Shown piece after piece: positions 1 to 8,857 of a stretch of DNA of 41,288 bases. The notes under the pieces were generated by a model. The model was not told where the DNA came from. It searched no databases and saw only the letters and a list, made by a program, of their open reading frames with translations. How positions within the stretch are numbered: position 1 is the stretch's first letter; the number at the start of each line of letters is the position of its first letter. A program made the position numbers and the translations under genes. Source of the stretch: Lachnospiraceae bacterium (GTDB lineage Bacteria; Bacillota; Clostridia; Lachnospirales; Lachnospiraceae); NCBI GenBank assembly GCA_900766815.1, contig CAAFWV010000072.1, positions 1 through 41,288 on the forward strand. The letters run 5' to 3'.

Positions 1-51
1 AAGCATGGTAACATGTTCAGCTGATGGTTACTAATAGATCGAAGGCTTAAC
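1..51 (+). rRNA. 3' end of 23S rRNA (partial)
   Basis: The first ~50 bases match the conserved 3' end of bacterial 23S rRNA, including the terminal 'ctaatagatcgaaggctta' block that closes helix 1. The rest of the gene lies off the left edge. No 5S rRNA-like sequence and no tRNA follow before the terminator at 119-144, so this operon copy seems to end with 23S. The exact 3' end is estimated. Confidence 0.9.
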
Positions 52-118
52 TAAAGTTAGGAAGATAAATCAGTATTCGATTTTGAGAGGACAATGGTTC
101 TTATATAGTTGGAATTAG

Positions 119-144
119 AGCGCTGAGTTTTCGGCGCTTTTTTT
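119..144 (+). terminator. Intrinsic terminator of the rRNA operon
   Basis: An 8-bp stem (119-126 with 131-138, one G-U pair) has a GTTT loop and is followed at once by a run of seven T (138-144). It lies about 70 bp after the 23S end and is the natural end of the rRNA transcript. Confidence 0.85.
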
Positions 145-462
145 AATACTATATATTGTATTTTTTATCTTATTCACAATTCTTTGCTATCATATATTGT
201 ATTTTATCTTATTCACAATTCTTTGCTATCATATATTGTATTTTGTCTTATTCACAATTCATTGTTATCATATACTGTATTCTTTCACTTAAGTATTTTC
301 TTGAAAATTCTAAAGTCATTCTTTGATATTCTACTTATTCATTATTTATTCATAGTTTTTTCATATTTGAGTGTAGGATTTTGTATTAAATGAGTACTCA
401 TTAATTGATAATCTCTATTTGTAGTTAAAAATAAGGCGTAAGCCGAATGGAGGGTAAAATTA
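145..462. other. AT-rich intergenic region upstream of chvE
   Basis: This gap holds the tandem repeat, then about 175 bp of AT-rich DNA with no credible gene. A perfect 14-bp palindrome lies at 389-402 (AATGAGTACTCATT). A possible promoter has TTGATA at 405-410 and an A-rich -10 near 427-432, but it is weak. The ribosome site ggaggg at 449-454 serves the ATG at 463. The palindrome is well placed to be a repressor or activator site for the transporter, which is inference. Confidence 0.5.
148..285. repeat. 39-bp tandem repeat, about 3.5 copies
   Basis: Copies lie at 148-188, 189-227 and 228-266, with a partial copy at 267-285. The unit begins with atcatatattgtatttt and ends near cacaattctttgct. 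Copies differ by a few substitutions and a 2-base length change. The period is a multiple of three, so a spurious 13-residue repeat ORF runs through it. There is no ribosome site and the composition is very AT-rich, so I treat it as a non-coding minisatellite. Confidence 0.85.
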
Positions 463-1596
463 ATGAAGAAGAAACTACTTGGCGCTTTACTTAGCGTAGC
501 AATGGTTGCCAGCCTCTTAGTAGGATGTGGCGAGAAAGCAGCAGACACAGCAGCTCCTGCAGCTGATTCAAGCGAGTCAACTGAAGCAGCAGCTCCTGCA
601 GCAGAGTCAAACGGAAAGAGAGTAGCAGTTGCAATGCCTACTCAGTCTTCTGAGAGATGGATCAATGACGGTAACAACATGAAGTCTCAGCTTGAGGCTC
701 TTGGCTATGAAGTTGACCTTCAGTACGCAGAGGATGATGTTCAGGCTCAGGTATCTCAGATTGAGAACATGATCGCAGCAGGCGCTGATTGTCTCGTTAT
801 CGCATCTATCGATTCTTCAGCTCTTGTAAACGTTGAAGCTCAGGCTAAGGCAGCCGGCATTCCTATTATTGCTTATGACCGTCTCCTTATGGATACAGAC
901 GCTGTTTCGTACTACGCTACATTCGATAACAAGGGCGTTGGTACAGCAATCGGTAAGTACATTGTTGACAATTCAGGCGCTACACCTGATTCTCCTAAGA
1001 CAATCGAGCTTTTCATGGGTTCTCCTGATGATAACAATGCTCATATGCTTTACGCAGGTCTTATGGAGCAGATTCAGCCTCTCCTTGACGACGGATCTCT
1101 TGTTTGCTTATCAGGACAGCTTGATTTCGATTCAAACTGTACACTTAGATGGGATCAGCAGACAGCTATGAAGAGATGTGAGGACCTTCTTACAGGTTAC
1201 TATGCAGATAAGGATCTTGACATCGTAGCAACAGCTTACGACGGACTTGCTTATGGTTGTATGGCAGCTCTTGAAGGTGCAGGTTATGCAGTTGGTACAA
1301 AGTGGCCACTCATCACAGGACAGGATGCAGAGCTTATGGCAACAAAGCACATCATCTCAGGAAAGCAGACAATGTCTATCGCTAAGGATACAAGAAAGCT
1401 TGCTGAGAAGTGCGTTACAATGGTACAGGCAGTTCTTGAAGGTGCAGAGCCTGAAATCAATGATACAACTACATATAACAACAACGTTATCGTAGTTCCT
1501 TCATTCCTTTGCACACCTGAACCGGTTGATAAGGATAACTACAAGGAAATCCTTGTAGACTCCGGTTACTACACAGAGGAGCAGCTTGCTGAATAG
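463..1596 (+). CDS. chvE: ChvE-type monosaccharide-binding lipoprotein of an ABC importer
   Basis: Extracytoplasmic receptor that captures monosaccharides and delivers them to the MmsAB importer encoded just downstream. The 377-residue protein has a lipoprotein signal peptide (Lys-rich start, hydrophobic core, lipobox LVGC with Cys22) and an Ala/Glu/Ser-rich linker to about residue 50. A periplasmic-binding-protein type 1 fold (Peripla_BP_4 class) fills the rest, with typical stretches such as AAGADCLVIASIDS and TAYDGLAYGCMAALEGAG. The start is supported by ggaggg eight bases upstream. Codon use is strongly biased (gca, aca, ctt), as in highly expressed genes. A hairpin at 1622-1666 separates it from mmsA and may raise its message level. 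Family assignment is firm. The true ligand (xylose, arabinose, glucose or galactose) cannot be read from sequence. Confidence 0.9.
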   Translation: MKKKLLGALLSVAMVASLLVGCGEKAADTAAPAADSSESTEAAAPAAESNGKRVAVAMPTQSSERWINDGNNMKSQLEALGYEVDLQYAEDDVQAQVSQIENMIAAGADCLVIASIDSSALVNVEAQAKAAGIPIIAYDRLLMDTDAVSYYATFDNKGVGTAIGKYIVDNSGATPDSPKTIELFMGSPDDNNAHMLYAGLMEQIQPLLDDGSLVCLSGQLDFDSNCTLRWDQQTAMKRCEDLLTGYYADKDLDIVATAYDGLAYGCMAALEGAGYAVGTKWPLITGQDAELMATKHIISGKQTMSIAKDTRKLAEKCVTMVQAVLEGAEPEINDTTTYNNNVIVVPSFLCTPEPVDKDNYKEILVDSGYYTEEQLAE

Positions 1597-1621
1597 TTTT
1601 CGGTAAAGCCTCATAATAATG

Positions 1622-1666
1622 GACTTATTTGGGCGGCGGCGTTTTGCCACCGCCCATTAGTAAGTC
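1622..1666 (+). promoter_or_regulatory. Intercistronic stem-loop between chvE and mmsA
   Basis: Outer arms gactta/taagtc flank an inner GC-rich stem gggcgg/ccgccc, extended by ggc/gcc. No T-run follows (catacaaaaaag), so it is not a normal terminator. It more likely stabilises the 3' end of processed chvE message or dampens expression of mmsA and mmsB. That role is inference. Confidence 0.7.
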
Positions 1667-1691
1667 ATACAAAAAAGAAAAGGAGTAAGAT

Positions 1692-3245
1692 ATGTCAGAA
1701 TACATCTTGGAAATGAATCATATTACCAAGGCGTTCTCCGGGGTTAAGGCACTTGATGATGTTAACCTGAAGGTAAAGCAGGGCGAGATTCATGCTCTCT
1801 GTGGTGAAAACGGAGCAGGTAAATCGACGCTTATGAATGTTCTTTCGGGTGTATATCCTCATGGAACATACGAAGGTGATGTGGTATATAAGGGCGAGAC
1901 ATGTAACTTCCATAACCTTAAGGATAGCGAGGGTAAGGGAATCGTTATTATCCATCAGGAGCTTGCGTTAAGTCCGCTTCTGTCAGTTGCGGAAAACGTA
2001 TTCTTAGGGAACGAGCAGCTGAAGTGTAAGGGAGTAATAGACTGGACCAAGACCAGACAGCGTGCCACAGAGATGCTTGCAAGAGTTGGTCTTGAGAATG
2101 AAGATGTCAACGTCCCGGTTAATTCGCTGGGTGTTGGTAAACAGCAGCTTATTGAGATTGCTAAGGCAATGGCTAAGAAGGTAGAACTTCTTATCCTTGA
2201 TGAGCCTACAGCTTCACTTAATGATGAAGAGAGTAAGAATCTTCTTGATATCATGCTTGAACTGAAGGCACAGGGAATTACCTGTATCATCATTTCTCAT
2301 AAGCTTAACGAAATTGAATATGTTGCAGATGCGATTACTGTTATTCGTGATGGTAAATCCATTGAGACTCTGTATAAGGGAGTTGATGAGTTCACTGAAG
2401 ATAGAATCATCAAGAGCATGGTTGGTCGTGAGCTTACAAACAGATATCCCGCAAGAGAGGATGTTACCATCGGAGAGACAATCTTCGAGGTAAAGAATTG
2501 GAATGTATATCATCCGGATGATGCCAATCGTCAGATGCTGAAGAATATAAATATTAAGGTTCGTGCAGGAGAGGTTGTTGGTCTTGCAGGACTTATGGGT
2601 GCAGGTCGTACAGAGTTCGCAATGTCTGTATTCGGACACAGCTACGGACAGAAGATTTCCGGTGAAGTGTATATGCACGGCAAGGAAGTCAAGATGCCGA
2701 CTGTAAAGGATGCTATAAATAATAAGCTTGCTTACGTATCCGAAGACAGAAAGGGTAACGGACTTGTACTAATCGGCGATATTAAAGAGAATATGGTACT
2801 TGCTGCCAGACCTCAGTATTTCTCCAACAAGGGTGTAATCAACGGAAGTGAAGAAATACTGGCTGCACAGGAGTATAAAGAAAAGATTAATGTTAAGGCT
2901 ACATCAATAGAACAGGTTGTTGGATCACTTTCAGGTGGTAATCAGCAGAAGGTTGTTCTTGCAAAATGGATGCTTACTCAGCCGGATGTACTTATTCTCG
3001 ATGAGCCTACACGAGGTATTGACGTTGGTGCTAAATACGAGATTTATTGTATCATCAACGATCTGGCTAAGGCTGGTAAGGCCGTAATTGTTATTTCGTC
3101 AGAGCTTCCTGAGCTTATCGGTACCTGCGACAGAGTATATGTAATCAATGAAGGTGAAATTGCAGGCGAAATCGAGAGAGACGAGATTACGCAGGAAGGC
3201 ATAATGCAGAAGATTATGGCTCATAACAGAAAGGGAGATAATTAA
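1692..3245 (+). CDS. mmsA: Multiple-monosaccharide ABC importer, ATP-binding subunit
   Basis: Cytoplasmic ATPase that powers monosaccharide uptake with the MmsB (GguB) permease and the ChvE receptor. At 517 residues it has the double-ABC layout of the CUT2 sugar family. The N-terminal cassette has Walker A GENGAGKST (38-46), a variant signature LGVGKQQ and Walker B LLILDEPT. The C-terminal cassette has the usual degenerate Walker A (GLMGAGRTEF), the signature LSGGNQQKVVLAKW and the motif LILDEPTRGIDVGAK. The start follows aaaaggag with good spacing. It lies three bases from mmsB, so they form one transcription unit. Length and motifs match GguA/MmsA better than RbsA, and the ChvE-type receptor upstream supports this. 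Confidence 0.92.
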   Translation: MSEYILEMNHITKAFSGVKALDDVNLKVKQGEIHALCGENGAGKSTLMNVLSGVYPHGTYEGDVVYKGETCNFHNLKDSEGKGIVIIHQELALSPLLSVAENVFLGNEQLKCKGVIDWTKTRQRATEMLARVGLENEDVNVPVNSLGVGKQQLIEIAKAMAKKVELLILDEPTASLNDEESKNLLDIMLELKAQGITCIIISHKLNEIEYVADAITVIRDGKSIETLYKGVDEFTEDRIIKSMVGRELTNRYPAREDVTIGETIFEVKNWNVYHPDDANRQMLKNINIKVRAGEVVGLAGLMGAGRTEFAMSVFGHSYGQKISGEVYMHGKEVKMPTVKDAINNKLAYVSEDRKGNGLVLIGDIKENMVLAARPQYFSNKGVINGSEEILAAQEYKEKINVKATSIEQVVGSLSGGNQQKVVLAKWMLTQPDVLILDEPTRGIDVGAKYEIYCIINDLAKAGKAVIVISSELPELIGTCDRVYVINEGEIAGEIERDEITQEGIMQKIMAHNRKGDN

Positions 3246-3247
3246 TC

Positions 3248-4417
3248 ATGGAAAAGAAAAAAACAGTTAATCTTGACATGAAGCAGTATGGTATGTTCCT
3301 TGCTCTTGTCGCAATCTATATTATTTTCGCATTACTTACAGGTGGAAAGAACCTTTCACCTGCCAATATTAACAACCTTGTAATGCAGAACGGTTACGTT
3401 GTTATTCTTGCCGTTGGTATGCTTCTCTGTGTACTGACAGGTAATATCGATCTTGGTGTTGGTTCGGTAGTTGCTGTTACAGGTTCGGCTGCAGGTATTA
3501 TTCTTGTTGATTACAAGATGAATATGTGGATGGCAATTGCATGCGCACTTCTTATCGGACTTATTGTCGGAATGTTCGCAGGCTTCTTCATTGCATACCT
3601 CAATATTCCGCCTTTCGTTGTAACTCTTGCAACAATGCTTATGGGTCGTGGACTTACATATACAATGCTCCAGGCTCAGACCAAGGGACCTCTTCCTGAT
3701 GACTTCGTGTTCATCGGTGCAGGATTCCTGCCTACAATCAAGGTTCCTTTCGGTTCAGGAACAATAGACCTTATCAGTATCGGTATAGCTATTATTGCTA
3801 CAATCGCTGTTATCCTTGCTGAGGTTAAGAGCATTGCTACCAAGAAGAAGTATGGATTTGCACTTAATCCTTTATGGCAGATTGCAATTAAGGACGGTGT
3901 TCTCCTATTCATCATCTGGTTCTTCTTCTTCAAGCTTGCATGCTGGAACGGAATTCCTTTCGTACTTCTTATCATGGCTTTGCTTGTAGCATTATATGCC
4001 TTCATTACAGATAAGACTGTTGCCGGTCGTCAGATATACGCTCTCGGTGGTAATAGAAAGGCTGCTCAGCTCTCAGGTATCGATACCAGAAAAGTATTCT
4101 TCTGGGTATATGTTAACATGGGTGTTCTTTCATCAATCGCAGGTATTGTACTTGCTGCAAGAAATGCTTCAGCTACTCCCAAGGCAGGAGACGGTTTCGA
4201 GATGGATGCAATCGCTTCATGTTATATCGGTGGTGCTGCCGTAGCCGGTGGTGCAGGTACAATTGTCGGAGCTGTAGTTGGTGCGTTCGTTATGGGTATT
4301 CTTAACAACGGTATGTCTCTCTATGGCTGGACAACAGATATTCAGAAGATTGTAAAAGGTCTTGTACTTCTCGGAGCTGTTACCGTTGATGTAATATCAA
4401 AGAGAAAGAAAGGCTGA
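3248..4417 (+). CDS. mmsB: Multiple-monosaccharide ABC importer, permease subunit
   Basis: Inner-membrane channel subunit of the ChvE-MmsAB importer. The 389-residue protein is very hydrophobic, with about ten predicted membrane segments. The CUT2 permease hallmark is seen near the N-terminus (GNIDLGVGSVVAVTGSAAG) and the central region has FVVTLATMLMGRGLTYTM. It is longer than RbsC (~320) because of an insert near residues 190-250, which is typical of GguB/MmsB. It starts two bases after the mmsA stop and is followed by a terminator at 4442-4474, which ends the operon. Confidence 0.92.
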   Translation: MEKKKTVNLDMKQYGMFLALVAIYIIFALLTGGKNLSPANINNLVMQNGYVVILAVGMLLCVLTGNIDLGVGSVVAVTGSAAGIILVDYKMNMWMAIACALLIGLIVGMFAGFFIAYLNIPPFVVTLATMLMGRGLTYTMLQAQTKGPLPDDFVFIGAGFLPTIKVPFGSGTIDLISIGIAIIATIAVILAEVKSIATKKKYGFALNPLWQIAIKDGVLLFIIWFFFFKLACWNGIPFVLLIMALLVALYAFITDKTVAGRQIYALGGNRKAAQLSGIDTRKVFFWVYVNMGVLSSIAGIVLAARNASATPKAGDGFEMDAIASCYIGGAAVAGGAGTIVGAVVGAFVMGILNNGMSLYGWTTDIQKIVKGLVLLGAVTVDVISKRKKG

Positions 4418-4441
4418 TTATATCACACTCCTTTTTTTGTA

Positions 4442-4474
4442 GGGTCTGCCGTTAATTCGGCAGACCTGTTTTTA
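4442..4474 (+). terminator. Intrinsic terminator after mmsB
   Basis: A 9-bp GC-rich stem (ggtctgccg with cggcagacc) has a ttaatt loop and is followed by tgttttta. It ends the ChvE-MmsAB operon before the regulator gene. Confidence 0.88.
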
Positions 4475-4504
4475 TTGCACAGATAGCAGTATGCTTGGTA
4501 AAAT
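4475..4504 (+). promoter_or_regulatory. Candidate sigma-A promoter of the sensory operon
   Basis: TTGCAC (4475-4480) and TAAAAT (4499-4504) are separated by 18 bases, with a TGn extension just upstream of the -10. It follows the terminator immediately and lies 30 bases before the first regulator gene. The call rests on consensus match only. Confidence 0.5.
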
Positions 4505-4534
4505 ATAGGAAAAAATACAGATAATGAGGTAGAT

Positions 4535-6136
4535 ATGGGATTATACAGGGTAATGCTTGTTGACGATGAGGAAGAGGTTCGTCAGGCAATAGAAAAGAGA
4601 ATAAACTGGGAAGAGATTGGATTCGAGGTTGTCGCAGGTGCGGAAAACGGAGAGGATGCTCTGGAGAAAGCGGAAAAGTATGTACCTGATGTAATTATGA
4701 CGGATATCCATATGCCATTTATCGATGGTCTGACCTTTGCCAAGATGGTTAAGAAGAGTCAGCCTGCAACCAAGATTGTAATATTCTCCGGATATGATGA
4801 ATTCGAATATGCTAAGGAAGCCATCCGTCTGGAGGCAGAGGAATATATATTAAAGCCCATTGATTCGGAGGAGCTTAAGAAGGTCTTCCTAAGAATTAAG
4901 GAGAGACTTGATGATGAGATAGATAAGAGGCGCAACGAGGAGAGACTAAGGAAGTATTATGAGGATAGTCTGCCCCTGCTTAAGGAACAGCTCTTAATAG
5001 GAATTCTGGAAGGAAGAATAAACAAGTCGTCGATAGAAGAATACTCCACAGAATATGGTTTCAGTATGGAGGCTCCTTTTTATGCAGTTGCCGTAATGGA
5101 GCCTACAGGTAACGGTTTGAATAAGAATTCACAGGTCGTATCTGTCAGTCTTAAGCAACTGGCTGAAGAGAATCTGCCTGAGTATATGAACTGCAGAGTC
5201 ATAAACTACCTTGGAAGCATTATAATAATTGCGCTTCTTAATAAGACTGATGAGCATATACATTTCCTGGGTGTTATCGACAGAATCTGTAAGCTTGCAT
5301 CAAGGATAATAGATGTTACGGTCTCGGCAGGAGTAAGCAGAATTGCAGGTAATATTACAGATATATCCATCGCCTTCAAGGAGGCACAGGATGCTCTTTC
5401 GTACAGAGTAATGCTTGAAGATAATCAGGCAATATATATCAAGGATGTGGAGCCGGAGATTAACGATACCAGAGGCCTTGATGAATCATATATTGAACGC
5501 ATAATTAAGGCTATAAAGATAGGCAGCAGGGAGGAGCTTGAAGAGACAATAGATGAGCTTATCTCCTTCGTCATCAAGTCTGCACCCAAGCTTGCAAGCT
5601 TAAGGATATATCTGATACATCTCTATATCAATCTTGTTAAGCTTGCTTCAAGCTACGAGCTGAAAGCGAACCAGCTTGGCAGCATAGAGAGGGATATTCT
5701 TGAAGAAATATCTGCAATTAACAGCCCGGAAGAGATGCGTAAGTGGATACATAATATCTGTATGCAGATAAGAGGCTGCATCAGGAAAGAGAGACTGGAT
5801 TCAACAAAGCTCATGGTTGAGAAGGCCAGGGAATATATTAAGGATAATTTCAACAATCCCGATGTCAGTGTGGATACCCTGTGTACCTATCTGGGTGTGA
5901 GTCCTACATATTTTTCCTCGATATTCAAGAAGGATACGGGAGTAAGCTTTGTAACTTATCTTACCAATGTCAGGATGGAAGAGGCTGTGAGACTCCTTGA
6001 GAGCACTGCCGAGAAGAGCTATGTGATTGCAGAGATGGTAGGATATGAGGATCCGAACTATTTCAGCTACGTATTTAAGAAGGCCTATGGAATTTCCCCG
6101 TCTAAGTACAGGAACAGACAGGATAATAATATATGA
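4535..6136 (+). CDS. Response regulator, receiver plus AraC-type DNA-binding domain (YesN family)
   Basis: Transcription factor of a YesM/YesN-type two-component system. The N-terminal receiver domain (about 1-120) has acidic-pocket Asp10 and Asp11, phosphoacceptor Asp57 in IMTDIHMP, Ser85 and Lys107 in ILKPID, so it should be phosphorylatable. A long middle region of about 300 residues is typical of large YesN proteins. The C-terminal ~100 residues form two AraC helix-turn-helix units, seen in VSVDTLCTYLGVSPTYFSSIFKK and the family signature near VGYEDPNYFSYVFKKAYGISPSKYR (read in part). The stop overlaps the kinase start by four bases, so coupling is tight. Likely targets are the neighbouring sugar importers, which is inference from position. 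Confidence 0.92.
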   Translation: MGLYRVMLVDDEEEVRQAIEKRINWEEIGFEVVAGAENGEDALEKAEKYVPDVIMTDIHMPFIDGLTFAKMVKKSQPATKIVIFSGYDEFEYAKEAIRLEAEEYILKPIDSEELKKVFLRIKERLDDEIDKRRNEERLRKYYEDSLPLLKEQLLIGILEGRINKSSIEEYSTEYGFSMEAPFYAVAVMEPTGNGLNKNSQVVSVSLKQLAEENLPEYMNCRVINYLGSIIIIALLNKTDEHIHFLGVIDRICKLASRIIDVTVSAGVSRIAGNITDISIAFKEAQDALSYRVMLEDNQAIYIKDVEPEINDTRGLDESYIERIIKAIKIGSREELEETIDELISFVIKSAPKLASLRIYLIHLYINLVKLASSYELKANQLGSIERDILEEISAINSPEEMRKWIHNICMQIRGCIRKERLDSTKLMVEKAREYIKDNFNNPDVSVDTLCTYLGVSPTYFSSIFKKDTGVSFVTYLTNVRMEEAVRLLESTAEKSYVIAEMVGYEDPNYFSYVFKKAYGISPSKYRNRQDNNI

Positions 6137-7947
6137 AAAGTAAGTTCTCGCGATTTTTCCATAAAATAGAAAATATATATAAGACGAGAAGTATTCAGTT
6201 TATCGTATCTATGGCATTTACCATGGTTGCGCTTGTGTCTATGGGCTTCATGGAGCTGGCGACTTACTCAAGCTATATTAATTCCTCGAGAGAGGCAGCG
6301 ATAGACAGTAATAAGCAGATAGTTGACCAGATAAGTATGCAGCTTAACAGCTATATACGTAATATGATGAGTATATCCGACAGCATGTATTACAATGTAA
6401 TTAAGAATAAGGACCTGACTAAGGATAATCTGGATAAGGAGATGAGTCTGCTCTACGAGGCTAATAAGGATAATCTCATCAGTATTGCCTGTATATCACA
6501 GGATGGTGCGCTTATTACTGCGTCTCCTGTGGCGACAAGGAAGGCCAGTGTTGATTTCAAGACTCAGGACTGGTTCTTAAGTGCCGAGGACAGGGTGGAG
6601 AATATGCACTTTTCGACCCCTCATGTGCAGAATATGTTTGAGAGCAGCAATTACAGATATTACTGGGTGGTGTCGCTTAGCAGAAGTGTTGAGCTTACCT
6701 ATCTTGGAATAATTAGGCGGGGTATTCTGCTTGTAGATATGAATTTCTCTGCGATTGAGCATATGTTTGATAAGCTCAATGAGAACGGAAGCGGATATAT
6801 ATATCTGATAGACGGTAACGGCGAGATAATATATCATCCTAACCAGAAGGCTATATATTCCGGACTTGCGACAGAGAATAATATTGTTGCGGCGGGCTAT
6901 GATGACGGTGATTATACAGAGACGTTCATGGGGTCTAAGCGTTCCGTAATAGTCAAGACCGTAGGATATACGGGATGGAAGATAGTATCGGTTATTCCCA
7001 ATGAGAATCTGTACGTGAATTATGAGGAACTGACATATATTACGGTGGTAATCTTCACAATTACGATTATGCTTATCCTGCTGGGCAATATTATCATTTC
7101 GGGTATTGTTACCGACCCCATAAGAAAGCTTGATGACTCTCTCAAATATCTTGAGGGAGGCAGTATGGATGAGGAGGCTATATATTTCGGCGGTTCTCAT
7201 GAAATCAGACACTTAAGTACCACAATTAAATCAATGGTTGTCAAGATGCGTAAGCTTATGGACGACTGGCTTAAGGAACAGGAGGAGAAGACCAAGAGTG
7301 AGCTGGATGCCCTTCAGAGCCAGATTAATCCGCACTTCCTATATAATACATTGGACAGCGTTGTGTGGATGATTGAAAGTGAGCGCTACAAGGAAGCTAT
7401 AGCCATGATAACGAGTCTGGCCTCCCTTTTCAGGATATCCTTAAGTAAGGGTAATACAATAATAACTCTAAAGGATGAGCTTACTCATGCTGCGAATTAT
7501 CTGAGTATCCAGAAGGTGAGATTCAAGAATAAGTTCGACACCAGGTTTGAGATTGATCCTGCCATAGAAGACTGTATGACGATAAAGCTTATTATTCAGC
7601 CGCTTATAGAGAATGCAATCTATTATGGAGTAAACCCCATGAATGAGGACGGACTTATTACCATCAGGGGCTATGAGCGGGATGGCGATATATTTATCGA
7701 GGTTATTGATAACGGTATGGGTATGCCCGCGGAGGTGGTGGATAGGCTGTTGACACAGAAGAAGACTACCAACAGCAAGGGCTCAGGAATAGGACTTTGG
7801 AATGTAAATCAGAGAATAAAGCTGTATTTTAAGGGAGACTACGGATTGAGTATTGTGAGTGAGCCCGATGAGGGAACCACAGTTACCATTCATCTGCCAA
7901 GGTTAACACAGCAGGAATATAAGGAGAGCCGGCATGAACAGGAATAG
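6133..7947 (+). CDS. Sensor histidine kinase with extracellular Cache-like domain (YesM family)
   Basis: Membrane kinase partner of the regulator encoded just upstream. The 604-residue protein has a first membrane helix (about 22-45) and a large extracellular region to about 300 with a dCache-like signature (GYIYLIDGNGEIIYHP). A second membrane helix lies at about 303-325, then a HAMP linker. The LytS/YesM kinase core has phospho-acceptor His401 in QSQINPHFLYNTLD, an N box (IIQPLIENAIYYG) and G boxes (IDNGMGMP and GSGIGLWNVNQRI). All key residues are present. It overlaps the preceding gene by ATGA and the following gene by 14 bases. The Cache domain may bind ligand itself, or signal with the anchored binding protein encoded next. 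Confidence 0.92.
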   Translation: MKSKFSRFFHKIENIYKTRSIQFIVSMAFTMVALVSMGFMELATYSSYINSSREAAIDSNKQIVDQISMQLNSYIRNMMSISDSMYYNVIKNKDLTKDNLDKEMSLLYEANKDNLISIACISQDGALITASPVATRKASVDFKTQDWFLSAEDRVENMHFSTPHVQNMFESSNYRYYWVVSLSRSVELTYLGIIRRGILLVDMNFSAIEHMFDKLNENGSGYIYLIDGNGEIIYHPNQKAIYSGLATENNIVAAGYDDGDYTETFMGSKRSVIVKTVGYTGWKIVSVIPNENLYVNYEELTYITVVIFTITIMLILLGNIIISGIVTDPIRKLDDSLKYLEGGSMDEEAIYFGGSHEIRHLSTTIKSMVVKMRKLMDDWLKEQEEKTKSELDALQSQINPHFLYNTLDSVVWMIESERYKEAIAMITSLASLFRISLSKGNTIITLKDELTHAANYLSIQKVRFKNKFDTRFEIDPAIEDCMTIKLIIQPLIENAIYYGVNPMNEDGLITIRGYERDGDIFIEVIDNGMGMPAEVVDRLLTQKKTTNSKGSGIGLWNVNQRIKLYFKGDYGLSIVSEPDEGTTVTIHLPRLTQQEYKESRHEQE

Positions 7948-8857
7948 AGGTGTAGTGACGATAATACTGGTGACCCTTGCACTTCTTGTGACCGTGGAAA
8001 CGGTATGGTATAAGCTTGCAGAGAAGAAACGTAATACCAAGGAGGCGGTGTCACTGATTCTCTTTGATGATGGTAAGAATTGGGAGAATCTGAAGGAGGG
8101 AGCGAAGCAGGCTGCAGAGAATGGCAATGTGGATCTGAGTATTGTGGCCATGAGCAGTGCAAATGATGCCGATCAGCAATATAATCTGATTGTCAATGAA
8201 TTTAATGCAGGAGCCGACAGGGTAATAGTTGCTGCAGTAGATAAGGATGAGCTTGCAGCAAAATTAAAGGGTCAGTATAAGGGCAGAATTACCTTTGCCT
8301 TAAGCAGTATTGGTGACGGGGACTATGTTACTGTTGCCAATGATAATTATAAGATGGGTATGGAGCTTGGATTAAGAGTTGTTGCAGATGCCGGCTCAAA
8401 GGAAGTTGCAATACTTGATCATGGCATCAACAGGGATTATCTGAATGACAGAAAGGCGGGGCTTCTGTATGCTTTTAATGACAGAGGGTATCCGGTTGAG
8501 GAATGGATGCTTACCCAGGATGGAGAGGAGTATTATGAAGCTCTAAAGGACAAGCTTGAGAATTCGTCAGTTGAGAAGATTATTGTAATTAATGAGGAGA
8601 CTCTGTCGGACGTAATAAAAGTCACCGACTCTGTCAATCGGATAATAGAGGTATATGCCATATCCAATTCCGATGAGGCAGTATATCTTCTTGACAGTCA
8701 GAAGATTAAGCTTTTGGCCTTCCCGGATGAATTCGGTATCGGATATGAAGCGGTTTCACTGGACAATGCCAAGAAACTGATCCAGTATAAAATAGTCGAT
8801 AGAAAGAATATGTATAAAGGTGAGTATGAAAAAGTTCTCTTCCCCTTTGTTAAGTAA
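7934..8857 (+). CDS. Membrane-anchored periplasmic-binding-protein-like sensor component (divergent)
   Basis: A 307-residue protein with one N-terminal hydrophobic helix (about 7-25), no lipobox Cys, and a divergent type 1 sugar-binding fold (for example GADRVIVAAVDKDELAAKL and YVTVANDNYKMGMELGLRV). It lacks its own transporter and is translationally coupled to the kinase gene (14-base overlap, aggag eight bases upstream of the ATG). This resembles sensory binding proteins such as XylFII, which works with LytS/YesN in clostridia. It is likely to be an extracytoplasmic ligand sensor or kinase co-receptor. Few canonical sugar-contact residues can be recognised, so the ligand is unknown. The partner may be the upstream Cache kinase. 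Confidence 0.75.
   Translation: MNRNRGVVTIILVTLALLVTVETVWYKLAEKKRNTKEAVSLILFDDGKNWENLKEGAKQAAENGNVDLSIVAMSSANDADQQYNLIVNEFNAGADRVIVAAVDKDELAAKLKGQYKGRITFALSSIGDGDYVTVANDNYKMGMELGLRVVADAGSKEVAILDHGINRDYLNDRKAGLLYAFNDRGYPVEEWMLTQDGEEYYEALKDKLENSSVEKIIVINEETLSDVIKVTDSVNRIIEVYAISNSDEAVYLLDSQKIKLLAFPDEFGIGYEAVSLDNAKKLIQYKIVDRKNMYKGEYEKVLFPFVK

Noticed and set aside
52..118. 5S rRNA or tRNA after 23S
   Set aside because: No 5S core sequence and no cloverleaf with TTCGA arm and acceptor pairing could be found.
148..285. Possible CRISPR array
   Set aside because: Units are directly adjacent with no spacers, and no cas gene is present.
184..393. 69-residue open frame with 13-residue repeats
   Set aside because: It is produced by the 39-bp tandem repeat, has no ribosome site, and its content is the AT-rich spacer.
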